DNA from: Limnohabitans sp.
GTDB taxonomy: Bacteria > Pseudomonadota > Gammaproteobacteria > Burkholderiales > Burkholderiaceae_C
DNA length: 8,620 nt
Direction of reading: 5' to 3'
Assembly (NCBI GenBank): GCA_015657605.1
Contig: JACDQO010000359.1
Coordinates: 1 to 8,620 of the forward strand
Of this stretch, positions 1-6,426 are shown piece after piece. A program made the translations under genes and the position numbers. A model generated the notes under the pieces. It did not search any database and had not been told where the DNA came from. It worked only from the letters and a program-made list of their open reading frames with translations. The number at the start of each line of letters is the position of its first letter. The first letter of the stretch is position 1.

Positions 1-131
1 CCCCCGAGCGCAAACAGGCCTACTTCGACTGGGCTGCGGCCGTGGTCGCAGGCCTGCGCGGCGTGCATCCGGGGCTAGAGGCGGTGTTTGATGGGCTGTA
101 TGCGCGGAGGTTGGAGTTTGCTGCCGCTTAA
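1..131 (+). CDS. C-terminal end of an unidentified protein (5' end outside window)
   Basis: An open frame enters from the left edge (codons in phase from base 3) and stops at TAA 129-131. The 42 visible residues begin PERKQAYFDWAAAVV and end YARRLEFAAA. They look like a soluble, helical, Ala/Arg-rich C-terminus with aromatic residues (AYFDW, FDGLYARR). Codon use matches the neighbouring genes, so it is very likely a real gene end. I do not recognise the family securely. A loose resemblance to the tails of some HD-domain phosphohydrolases is only an impression. It is not an obvious HigB/Gp49-type toxin, which matters because the next gene is an antitoxin-like regulator. It is separated from that gene by 94 bases that include an AT-rich stretch, so the two are probably transcribed separately. 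Confidence 0.6.
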   Translation, partial: PERKQAYFDWAAAVVAGLRGVHPGLEAVFDGLYARRLEFAAA

Positions 132-149
132 AAACCTGAGCGCCCGCAG

Positions 150-195
150 CCAATAGATCACCTATAGATTTATTCTAAAACTGGAATATTATTGG
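150..195 (+). promoter_or_regulatory. AT-rich promoter/operator candidate for the HTH gene
   Basis: This AT-rich stretch stands out from GC-rich surroundings just before the HTH gene. It contains -10-like hexamers (TATTCT at 171-176, TATTAT at 187-192) but no good -35. A 6-bp inverted repeat, CCAATA at 150-155 and TATTGG at 190-195, flanks it, and a smaller TAGA/TCTA palindrome lies inside at about 166-176. HigA-type regulators often bind palindromes in their own promoters, so autoregulation is plausible. The arms are short and this is inference. Confidence 0.3.
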
Positions 196-225
196 GGCAT
201 GCTTTCGCCTAGAAAGGAGTTCCAA

Positions 226-591
226 ATGACAGATCTGAAAATCATCAAGGGTAGCGCCAACGTGTTTGCGGACCTTGGCTTTGGCCCTCAGGAGTCGCAA
301 AACCTGCTGCTGCGTTCGCAAACCATGATCGCATTGGTGCAGTGGTTCAACGCCAGCGGCTTGACGCAAGCGGCTGCAGCCAAGGCGCTGGGCGTGACTC
401 AGCCGCGTTTGAATCAATTGCTTAAGGGCAAGATTGAAATTTTCAGCCTCGATGCCTTGGTCAACATGGCCACCAGTGCGGGCATGCGTGTGGGCCTGAG
501 TATTCGGCCTCAGACATCTGTCAAGGTTCGGACTGCAGCCCCCGCAAAGCGTGCGCCAAACATCAAGCAAGGGCTTCGTGCATTGGGGTGA
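226..591 (+). CDS. HigA2-like (HTH_37/XRE-type) antitoxin or transcriptional regulator, no toxin partner seen
   Basis: The product is 121 residues. Its N-terminus (GSANVFADLGF, residues 9-19) is typical of the HTH_37 group of XRE-like proteins, which are usually antitoxins of RelE/HigB-like (Gp49) toxins. The DNA-binding helix-turn-helix spans about residues 46-69 (SGLTQAAAAKALGVTQPRLN followed by QLLKGK), then comes the usual FSLDALVNMATSAGM segment. The basic tail (residues 96-121) is not conserved in the family as I know it. The start is ATG 226 because AGAAAGGAG (211-219) ends six bases before it; an upstream in-frame ATG at 199 would place that ribosome site inside the coding sequence. 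In this family the toxin gene usually lies directly upstream. Here the upstream gene ends 94 bases away and does not look like a toxin, so this is either a solitary regulator or an antitoxin that has lost its partner. Confidence 0.85.
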   Translation: MTDLKIIKGSANVFADLGFGPQESQNLLLRSQTMIALVQWFNASGLTQAAAAKALGVTQPRLNQLLKGKIEIFSLDALVNMATSAGMRVGLSIRPQTSVKVRTAAPAKRAPNIKQGLRALG

Positions 592-608
592 TTGGGTTGC
601 AGGTCTTT

Positions 609-630
609 ATACTGTTCGTTTGTACAGTAT
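609..630 (+). promoter_or_regulatory. LexA (SOS) box upstream of umuC
   Basis: A perfect 7-bp inverted repeat, ATACTGT (609-615) and ACAGTAT (624-630), surrounds an 8-base spacer (TCGTTTGT). It contains the CTG-N10-CAG core of the proteobacterial LexA operator. It overlaps a -10-like TATACT (608-613) and lies 18 bases before the preferred umuC start, as expected for a repressor site. Known biology: LexA represses umu genes until RecA filaments trigger its self-cleavage after DNA damage. Confidence 0.9.
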
Positions 631-648
631 TTGGCCATGCCCCTCCCC

Positions 649-2009
649 ATGCTCGCCCTCATCGACGGCAACAACTTTTACGTCTCTTGCGAACGCGTCT
701 TTCAGCCCTGGCTGCAAGGCCGGCCGGTGGTCGTGTTGTCTAACAACGACGGCTGCGCCATCGCCCGCAGTGACGAAGCCAAAGCCCTGGGCATCAAGAT
801 GGGCGCGCCGTACTTTCAGCTGCGCGAGCTCGAGCGCGACGCTGGCCTGATCGCGCTGTCGGCCAACTTCGCTCTGTATGGCGACATGAGCGACCGCATG
901 ATGAGCCTGGCCGCAGGCCTGGGCCACCACCAAGAGGTCTATTCCATCGACGAAAGCTTTGTCGACCTGAGTGGCATCCCTGGTGACCTGGTGCGCCGCG
1001 CCCGCACCATCCGCAAACGCATCCACCAATGGATCGGCATCCCGACCTGCATCGGCATTGGGCCCACCAAGACGCTCGCCAAACTGGCCAATGCCATCGC
1101 CAAAAGTGCCGAGCGCAAGCCCGGCAGCTACCCGGCGCAGCACGCGCAAATCTGCCACCTGGGCGCGTGCAGCCCGCAAGAGCTGGCCGAGCTGTTGCAG
1201 GCCACCGAAGTGGGTGAGGTGTGGGGCGTGGGCCCGCGCATCGCAGCGCAACTGCGGGCGCAAGGCATCACCACGGCGCAAGACCTGGCCGTGATGAGCC
1301 CGGCGGCTGCGCGGGCCATGCGCTCGGTGGTGCTGGAAAAAACCGTGCGCGAACTCAATGGCACGCCTTGCATTGAATTTGAAGACGAGCCCCGGCCAAG
1401 CAACAGATTGCCTGCACCCGCAGCTTTGGCCGCCCGGTGACCGAGTTGGCCGATTTGCAGCAGGCCGTGACCGAGTTCGCTTGCCGCGCTGCAGAAAAAC
1501 TGCGCAAGCAAAAGGGCCATGCGGCGCAGGTGATGGTGTTCATCCGCACCAGCCCGTTCAGAAAGCAAGACGCGCAGTACAGCCGCAGCGCCTGCCTGCC
1601 GCTGCCCGTGCCCACCAGCGACAGCGCGCACATCACGCAGGCGGCATTGGCTTTGCTGGACAGCATTTACCAGCCGGGTTTTTTGTATGCCAAAGCGGGC
1701 GTGATGCTGATGGGTTTGCAGCCAGCCACGCGCCAACAGATGACGCTCGATTTGTCGCGCCACCCAGGCGATGCCCAGCCCGCCAACCGCACCCGCTTGA
1801 TGCAGGCCATTGACCAGATCAACCAGCGCCACGGCCGGGGCAGCCTGAAGCTGGGCAGTGCGGGCACAGGGCAGGCGGCGCAAATTTGGCACATGAAGCA
1901 AGACTTCAAAACCCCGGCCTACACGACCGACTGGCAGGGCTTGTTGACGGTGCAAAACGACGCCGTGCGGGCGGTCGATCAGTGGCCCTCAGGCCATGGC
2001 GGGTATTGA
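649..2009 (+). CDS. umuC: UmuC, Y-family DNA polymerase (Pol V catalytic subunit), one frameshift as read
   Basis: This is an error-prone translesion polymerase of the SOS response. The 5' part (649 to about 1392, phase of 649) carries the catalytic aspartate and steric-gate region (DGNNFY, D6 and Y11), the fingers ([10 protein letters not shown]), YGDMS, and the second metal-binding motif SIDE (D101, E102), followed by the helix-hairpin-helix region. That frame then degenerates and stops at 1440. The family-typical continuation [14 protein letters not shown] starts at 1398 in another frame and runs to TGA 2007-2009. It includes the little finger, a clamp-binding-like QMTLDL, and the end motif [14 protein letters not shown]. 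Adding one base to the CCCC run at 1390-1393 joins the halves as EPPAKQQI, giving 453 residues, slightly longer than E. coli UmuC because of a short extra tail. ATG 637 is an alternative start, but ATG 649 fits the family N-terminus. No umuD is adjacent. The gene is controlled by the LexA box 18 bases upstream, and its end overlaps the next gene by 14 bases. Confidence 0.92.
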
Positions 2010-3239
2010 AAAGCCGATGGACCCCACTGGTAGACTCAGGGCTCAAAAAAATTCCGCCTCCTTTGTTTTGCCTCTGACGCCCAAGACCGCTACACATCCG
2101 CCAGCCGACAGTGCTGATGCGCCCATTGACGTGGTGTACCTGTGGGTGGATGGCAACGACGCGATTTGGCGGGCCAAGCGCGAAGCGGCTTTGGCGCAAT
2201 TGCCCCAAGACACGGGTGCGGCCATGGCGCGTTACAGCAACGTGGAAGGGCGCTTTCGTGACAACCACGAGCTGCGTTACAGCCTGCGCGCCCTGGAGAA
2301 GTTTTTCCCCCAGCACGGCCATGTTTACATCGTTACCGATGCCCAAGCCCCCGATTGGCTGCGCCCCTCGGACCGATTGACGCTGGTGGACCACCGCGAT
2401 CTGATGCCCGAAGCTTCGCTGCCGACCTTCGATTCGGGCCACATCGAGTCGTGGATTCACCACATTCCAGGCTTGTCTGAGCGTTACTTTTATTTCAATG
2501 ACGATGTGTTTTTGGGCGCGCCCTTGAACCCCAAGGATTGGTTCACCGCCGATGGGTTTTATGTGACTTGGTCAGACGAGCCGGAGGTGACGGACGAGGC
2601 CATGCGCACGGACGCCACCTCGCTTGAAAACGCCTGCCGTTTGTCGATCGAATGGCTCACGGCGCAGGCTCGGCTGGCTTTGGCCGGACAGGCCGCAGCC
2701 CCGCTCAGCCGCACGCAAGACCCGCTGTACCAAAGCACTTTCCGCACCTTTGCCCATTCGCCACGGCCCATGCGCCGCTCGATCTTGCTGGAGCTGGAAA
2801 CCACCGCGCCCGAACTGTTTGCGGGTGTGCGCTCCACCGTGTTCCGCAGTTGGGACAAGCCCACCATCGTCTCGGACTTCGTGCTGCGTTGGGCGCTGGC
2901 ACACGGCTTGGCCCAGTTGCGTACTTACCGGCATGGCCATGTGTCCACGGGCGATGCCGACCAAGAAGCGCAGTTGCAGGCCTTGGCGGCTGAGTTTGGC
3001 GCTTTGGATTTCTTTTGCATCAACGACACCACCGACGACGCGCAACACGACGACCCGCGTTTGCTCAATGTGCAAACAGTGTTGCAGGCCGTGTTGCTCA
3101 TGCGTCGGCGTTTGAGCAAGCGGCCCGGGAGGCCGTGGGTGCGGGCGTTGCAGAAGAGGCTGCCGCTGAAATTCACCAAGGTGCGCAAGCGCCTGCGGCG
3201 CACCAAAGTCCGGTGTCAGGCGCTCGCCGAAGGGCTTGA
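1996..3239 (+). CDS. Stealth-family sugar-phosphate transferase (capsule/exopolysaccharide), frameshift near the 3' end
   Basis: Stealth proteins transfer hexose-1-phosphate units during capsular or surface polysaccharide synthesis and are related to animal GlcNAc-1-phosphotransferase. All four conserved regions are visible: CR1 DVVYLWVDGND (residues 45-55), CR2 FRDNHELRYSLRALEKFFP (87-105) with VYIVTDAQAPDWL (110-122), CR3 IESWIHHIPGLSERYFYFND (150-169), and CR4 FFCINDTTDD (339-348) to LNVQTVLQAVL. The family normally continues from CR4 into a Pro-x-x-Ser-x-Phe-Glu motif. Frame 1 instead reads an Arg-rich stretch and stays open to 3999, across the opposite-strand ppaA. Adding one base at about 3096-3098 gives VLPHASAFEQ and a stop at 3237-3239, for a 414-residue protein overlapping the ppaA end by 24 bases. 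I take that as the real end. The start is uncertain: ATG 1996 overlaps umuC, ATG 2017 is also possible, and a -10-like TAGACT lies at 2031-2036. The first 43 residues are not conserved. Confidence 0.85.
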
Positions 3240-4136
3240 GCGGAAAGACGCAGCCAGCGCCACGGCTTCTTTCACATCGATGCAAATGCCGTCTGCGCCC
3301 AAACTGCGGGCGTCGTGCTTTTGCAGTGTGAAGATGGGGCCGCCCAGCAAGATGCCCGGTTCGGGGTTGCCAGAAGACGCCTTGAGGGCGCGGATCAGGC
3401 CGGGCAGGGTTTTGAGCTGCGCCTCGGTGCCACAAGAAATACCGATCACGTCAAACCATTCGTTGTTGACCGCGTGCACCAGTTCTTTTTCGCTCAGCGA
3501 GATCTCGATGACCACGTCCCAGCCCGCTTTACGGAAAAAATCGGACACGATGGTCATGCCCAAAAAGTGCTGCGATCCTGGGGCTGAGGCCAGCATGATG
3601 CGCTGCACATCGCCGCCCAGTTGCGGGCCGTTTTGGTATTCAAAGCCCAGGCGGTGCGTGATCTCGTGCATGCGCACCAAGCCGCAGGTGACCTCGGTGA
3701 AGTCGCACAGGTCTTGCTCCCACATCAAGCCCAGTTGCCGGGCGGCCGGGGCGATCAGGTCCAGAAAAATCCGGTCGGTGGTCACGCCCTGGTGCAGCAG
3801 TTCGTCGATGAATTGGGTGGTTTCGCTGGTGGAGCTGGATTTGCTCAGGGCGACAAAAGTGGCCAGCTGTTTGGGCGATATGCCAGGGCCTGCAAGGGGC
3901 GCTTTGGTATCAGGCGTGTCTACCCGGTGGGCCTGCACCAGTCGCGGGATGATCTGGGTCTCGATGACTTCCGTCAAAGACCGTTTGCATTCGTCTTGAC
4001 CGTTGGATGAGTCTGCGTTTTGCTGTTGCATGGCGCGAGAGGTCAAACTTTGTCCGAGGGACGACATGAGGGTTAACAAGGCGCTTGCATGTGCCTTCAA
4101 CGGGTTGAAAGAAAGGCCCGGTAGATTGAGGTACAT
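3216..4136 (-). CDS. ppaA: PpaA/AerR-like regulator with B12/heme-binding (SCHIC-type) domain
   Basis: This cytoplasmic regulator family tunes photosynthesis gene expression in purple bacteria, usually by countering PpsR/CrtJ; members bind cobalamin or heme. The 306-residue product has a variable N-terminus, a helical middle region (EVIETQIIPRLVQAH at 56-70; helices to about 165), and a C-terminal B12-binding-like fold from about residue 178. This fold contains APGSQHFLGM (185-194) with the ligand histidine H190, FFRKAGWDVV (200-209), FDVIGISCG (228-236) and GILLGGPIF (261-269). The canonical Asp of the DxHxxG motif is Ser here, leaving the His-centred part. ATG 4136 is preferred over TTG 4148, but neither has a clear ribosome site, and ATG 4067 would remove a poorly conserved leader. 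A TGT-N12-ACA palindrome and candidate promoter lie about 70-105 bases upstream. No photosynthesis structural gene is in the window, so the link to phototrophy rests on family and operator. A general B12-dependent sensor is the alternative. Confidence 0.82.
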   Translation of the reverse strand: MYLNLPGLSFNPLKAHASALLTLMSSLGQSLTSRAMQQQNADSSNGQDECKRSLTEVIETQIIPRLVQAHRVDTPDTKAPLAGPGISPKQLATFVALSKSSSTSETTQFIDELLHQGVTTDRIFLDLIAPAARQLGLMWEQDLCDFTEVTCGLVRMHEITHRLGFEYQNGPQLGGDVQRIMLASAPGSQHFLGMTIVSDFFRKAGWDVVIEISLSEKELVHAVNNEWFDVIGISCGTEAQLKTLPGLIRALKASSGNPEPGILLGGPIFTLQKHDARSLGADGICIDVKEAVALAASFRSSPSASA

Positions 4137-4206
4137 CAAGGTGTCCAAAAGTAAGTTTTGACCTTAACGGTTTCAATCCCCCTGTGCAAGTCAAAATGAC
4201 CTGACA

Positions 4207-4234
4207 TTTCTAGGGGTTATCACCTGTAAATCAA
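4207..4234 (-). promoter_or_regulatory. Candidate sigma-70 promoter of ppaA
   Basis: On the minus strand TTGATT (4234-4229) and TAGAAA (4212-4207) are separated by 16 bases, a reasonable -35/-10 pair. Transcription would start near 4200 and give a leader of about 65 bases before ATG 4136. The -35 lies inside the PpsR-like palindrome. No experimental support can be seen in sequence. Confidence 0.4.
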
Positions 4235-4242
4235 GGTGTACA
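4225..4242. promoter_or_regulatory. PpsR/CrtJ-type operator (TGT-N12-ACA) before ppaA
   Basis: TGTAAATCAAGGTGTACA matches the consensus TGT-N12-ACA used by the photosynthesis repressor PpsR/CrtJ. It lies in the 118-base gap before ppaA and covers the candidate -35, so binding would block transcription. Genes of the ppaA/aerR type are commonly tied to PpsR control. Six fixed bases occur by chance roughly once per 4 kb, so context carries most of the weight. Confidence 0.5.
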
Positions 4243-4254
4243 GCAGGCCAGATT

Positions 4255-4524
4255 TTATTTGAGACTGAGCCGCGTTGCAGGGCTCTCACGCAGCGGAAAT
4301 TCGTCGGTGTTGTCTGCCAAGGCCGGTGATGGTGCTGTTTGCGTGCGCGCAGTTTGTTGCGCTTGCTTGACAGCGTGTTTGCTGCTTCTGCCGCGTACCC
4401 GTTGGCGCCACACCCGGAACGAACGCGCTTTCAGGTTTTGCCGCATCAGGGCGATCACTTGCGCTTCGTCCAACCCATAGTTCAGCGCAATCGCTTCAAA
4501 CGAGGTGCTGTCGTCCCAAGCCAT
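4255..4524 (-). CDS. DUF2805/TIGR03643-family small protein
   Basis: The 89-residue product begins MAWDDSTSFEAIALNYGL and continues EAQVIALMRQNLK, then SFRVWRQRVRGRSSKH (35-50). This is the conserved core of the TIGR03643/DUF2805 family, whose function is unknown to me; the helical, basic core could fit nucleic-acid binding but that is not shown. Residues 54-89 are a polar, low-complexity, probably disordered tail. ATG 4524 is chosen because the family begins there. A TTG at 4581 would add 19 Pro/Arg-rich residues and overlap the stop of the upstream HtrA-like gene (TTGA), so translational coupling cannot be excluded. No strong ribosome site is visible before ATG 4524. It probably shares a transcript with the HtrA-like gene, which ends 53 bases upstream. 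Confidence 0.75.
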   Translation of the reverse strand: MAWDDSTSFEAIALNYGLDEAQVIALMRQNLKARSFRVWRQRVRGRSSKHAVKQAQQTARTQTAPSPALADNTDEFPLRESPATRLSLK

Positions 4525-4577
4525 GGTCAATGATCTGTGAGGTGTCGGCAGCGTCGAGCCCCTCCGGCGGGGTGGCT

Positions 4578-5576
4578 TCAAATGCCACTGGGTCGCCTGA
4601 AGGAACGGTTACGGTCGCCGGTGACGAGCTCAATTTGCCGAACTTGGCCCTGCCTGCGGATGCTCAGTGTCAGGGGGCTGCCCGCAGGCCCCAAGGCTGA
4701 CAAGCGTCGGTAAAAGTCGGCCAAGCTGACCAAGGCTTGCCCTTGCAGGGCCAGCAAGGTGTCGCCCGCCATGATGCCGCTTTGGGCCGCAGGGCTGTCG
4801 GGCGAGACCCGCATCACGCCCAAACCACCGCCTGGCAGAGCTTGGCTGCTGATGCCCAGCCACGAGGGGGCAGGGCCTGGGCGTTTGCCGGTGCGCAGCA
4901 ACTCGGGCAGAGGGTCTTTGAGCAAGTTCACCGGCACATACAGGTTGCCCGGCAAGGGCAGTTGGTCTCCGAACACGTCGGGCACCAGCAAAGAACCGAT
5001 GCCCACCAGTTGCCCACGTTGATCAAACAGACCGGCACCACTCCAGTTGTTCACGGCGGGCAAGGTCATCAAGGGCGCTTCTAAAAGGTATTCCCAACCC
5101 GCAGCAAAGGGTTGGCGCGACACCAGCTCAAGTGCCGTCAACTCCGATTCTCTTTGGCCCAGTGTCCAGAGTTTTCCGGGGGTGGGCAGGTTGTCAGAGT
5201 CGCCCAAAGGCACGGCTTCTAAGCGCAGGGGCACCAAGGCCCGCACCAGCCCCAAGCCGCTGGCGTTGTCCACGGCCCGCACTTGACCGGGAATCCGTCG
5301 GCCTTGGTGGTCGATCAGGTCCACCGTTTCGGCCTCCAGCAGCAGGTAGCCAATGGTCAGCACCGTGTCTGGTGCAATGACCACCCCTGAGCCTTGCCGC
5401 TGCTGACCCAAGGTGCGTGCGGTATTGGCTTGCTCGTCGCTGCGGGTTTGCACACCCACCACCGATTGCATGATGCGCTGGACGGTGGGCGCTGTCAGGG
5501 CCTGCTCGGGTTGCGCCCAAGCCAAAGGCCAAGCCAATAAGCCTGCGCACAGCACCATCAAAAATGGGTGGTTCAT
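4578..5576 (-). CDS. Secreted HtrA/S1C-like protein with PDZ domain, catalytic triad mostly lost
   Basis: The 332-residue product has a signal peptide (residues 1-21, cleavage after AWA, before QPEQ), a trypsin-like S1C domain (about 30-220) and a C-terminal PDZ domain (about 238-320, with GVMRVSPDSPAAQSGIMAGD). It should act in the periplasm. Aligned by eye to HtrA/DegP, the histidine site (TNNHV) reads TIGYL with Tyr77, the aspartate site (SDIAV type) reads SGLGL with Gly107, and only the serine site NWSGAGLF (S179) is kept. A protease lacking the His and Asp should be inactive, so a chaperone, scaffold or sensor role is more likely. I recall similar triad-less proteins in other proteobacteria, so this is probably a conserved variant rather than decay. 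ATG 5576 is chosen because GGGGA (5587-5583) lies six bases before it; in-frame ATG 5582 would abut that site. Confidence 0.85.
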   Translation of the reverse strand: MNHPFLMVLCAGLLAWPLAWAQPEQALTAPTVQRIMQSVVGVQTRSDEQANTARTLGQQRQGSGVVIAPDTVLTIGYLLLEAETVDLIDHQGRRIPGQVRAVDNASGLGLVRALVPLRLEAVPLGDSDNLPTPGKLWTLGQRESELTALELVSRQPFAAGWEYLLEAPLMTLPAVNNWSGAGLFDQRGQLVGIGSLLVPDVFGDQLPLPGNLYVPVNLLKDPLPELLRTGKRPGPAPSWLGISSQALPGGGLGVMRVSPDSPAAQSGIMAGDTLLALQGQALVSLADFYRRLSALGPAGSPLTLSIRRQGQVRQIELVTGDRNRSFRRPSGI

Positions 5577-5701
5577 GGTCATTCCCCGTGAAACGGCCAA
5601 GCAGAGTGGCCAAAAGCATCTTGCGGTGGCGGCACGACGCAGTCAACGCATAGGCATTGTGTGCCGGAGCGGTTTAACCCCATGCCCGGGGAGCCTACTG
5701 T

Positions 5702-6337
5702 TTACTTGGGCAAATCGCGCGCACCGCTGGCGGGGCGGTGCATCTTGAACAGCTGTTCGGGCCCGATGCTGAAGTAATCGGCCGGACCGCCGCCGCGCAA
5801 GATATGCCCTGCGTTGGCCGTGTCGTAGATGCCGTCTTTGAGCAAACGCTGATCGATGTGCACGCCCACCACTTCGCCAAACACCATCCAGGTCTCGATG
5901 TTGTGGCCTTGCAGGTCTTTCAGTTGCAAAATTTGTGTGCACCGGCATTCAAAACTGACCGGGCTTTGCGCCACCCGTGGCACGCCCACGATGCGCGAGG
6001 GCTCGGGCGTCAAGCCCGCCAGATCGAACTCGCTCACCTCGGGGGGCACGGCTTCGCAGGTCTGGTTCATCACCTCGGCCAACTCGCGGGTGACCAAATT
6101 CCAGACAAATTCGCCCGTGGCTTCGATGTTGTTCAAAGAGTCTTTGCGCCCGATGCTGGAAAAACCGATCACCGGCGGAACGTAATTGAACGCATTGAAA
6201 AAACTGTAGGGCGCCAAGTTCAACACACCGCTGGTGCTGCGGCTGGACACCCAGCCAATGGGCCGTGGGCCCACGATGGCGTTGAAAGGGTCGTGCTTCA
6301 GGCCATGGCCCAAATGGGGTTCGTAAAAGTGTTGCAT
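5702..6337 (-). CDS. Flavin reductase-like, FMN-binding protein (DIM6/NTAB family)
   Basis: The 211-residue product is a full-length split-barrel flavin reductase-like protein. Family members bind FMN and reduce flavin with NAD(P)H, often supplying reduced flavin to monooxygenases. The signature is near the N-terminus: VGPRPIGWVSSRSTSG (22-37) then NLAPYSFFNAFNYVPPVIGF (40-59), followed by KDSLNNIEATGEFVWNL and the CRCTQILQL strand. There is no signal peptide, so it is cytoplasmic. No partner monooxygenase is adjacent, so its physiological acceptor is unknown. It diverges from the glutaredoxin-like gene across an 89-base gap that holds a palindrome. A weak 4-bp stem after its stop (5678-5691) is not a convincing terminator. 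ATG 6337 fits the family N-terminus, though no strong ribosome site precedes it. Confidence 0.9.
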   Translation of the reverse strand: MQHFYEPHLGHGLKHDPFNAIVGPRPIGWVSSRSTSGVLNLAPYSFFNAFNYVPPVIGFSSIGRKDSLNNIEATGEFVWNLVTRELAEVMNQTCEAVPPEVSEFDLAGLTPEPSRIVGVPRVAQSPVSFECRCTQILQLKDLQGHNIETWMVFGEVVGVHIDQRLLKDGIYDTANAGHILRGGGPADYFSIGPEQLFKMHRPASGARDLPK

Positions 6338-6363
6338 GCTTAGACTTTAAGCGGCGATGGGCG

Positions 6364-6395
6364 GCCAAGGCAGTCATGCACCGGACAGCCTTGGC
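6364..6395. repeat. 8-bp inverted repeat in the divergent promoter region
   Basis: GCCAAGGC (6364-6371) and GCCTTGGC (6388-6395) are a perfect inverted repeat with a 16-base spacer. Both arms are followed by AGTC, so the block also reads as two near-identical direct 12-mers. It lies between the divergent flavin reductase and glutaredoxin-like genes, five bases before a -10-like TATGAT (6400-6405). It could be an operator for either gene; the binding protein is unknown. Confidence 0.4.
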
Positions 6396-6426
6396 AGTCT
6401 ATGATGGCCGTCCATTGAGGAACCCC

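Noticed and set aside
1128..1955. Minus-strand open frame of 275 codons opposite umuC
   Set aside because: It lies entirely within recognisable UmuC coding sequence and its translation resembles no protein family; GC-rich genes often leave such open mirror frames.
1437..2009. Independent small gene starting at GTG 1437
   Set aside because: Its product is the UmuC C-terminal half, and the same frame already reads UmuC-like residues upstream of 1437, so it is the second half of a frameshifted gene.
3240..3999. Long plus-strand extension of the Stealth frame opposite ppaA
   Set aside because: It is antisense to a well-supported PpaA-like gene, has no domain-like sequence, is rich in Ser/Arg/Met as expected for a mirror frame, and is explained by one missing base before it.
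4221..4238. CACCT/AGGTG stem as a terminator after the DUF2805 gene
   Set aside because: Only five base pairs, no T run follows, and it coincides with the TGT-N12-ACA palindrome, which better explains the symmetry.
5678..5691. CCCC...GGGG stem after the flavin reductase as a terminator
   Set aside because: Only four base pairs and no T tract on the minus strand; too weak to call.
6338..6352. GCTTA/TAAGC hairpin next to the flavin reductase start
   Set aside because: Five-base arms at the gene edge are expected by chance and show no link to a regulatory consensus.
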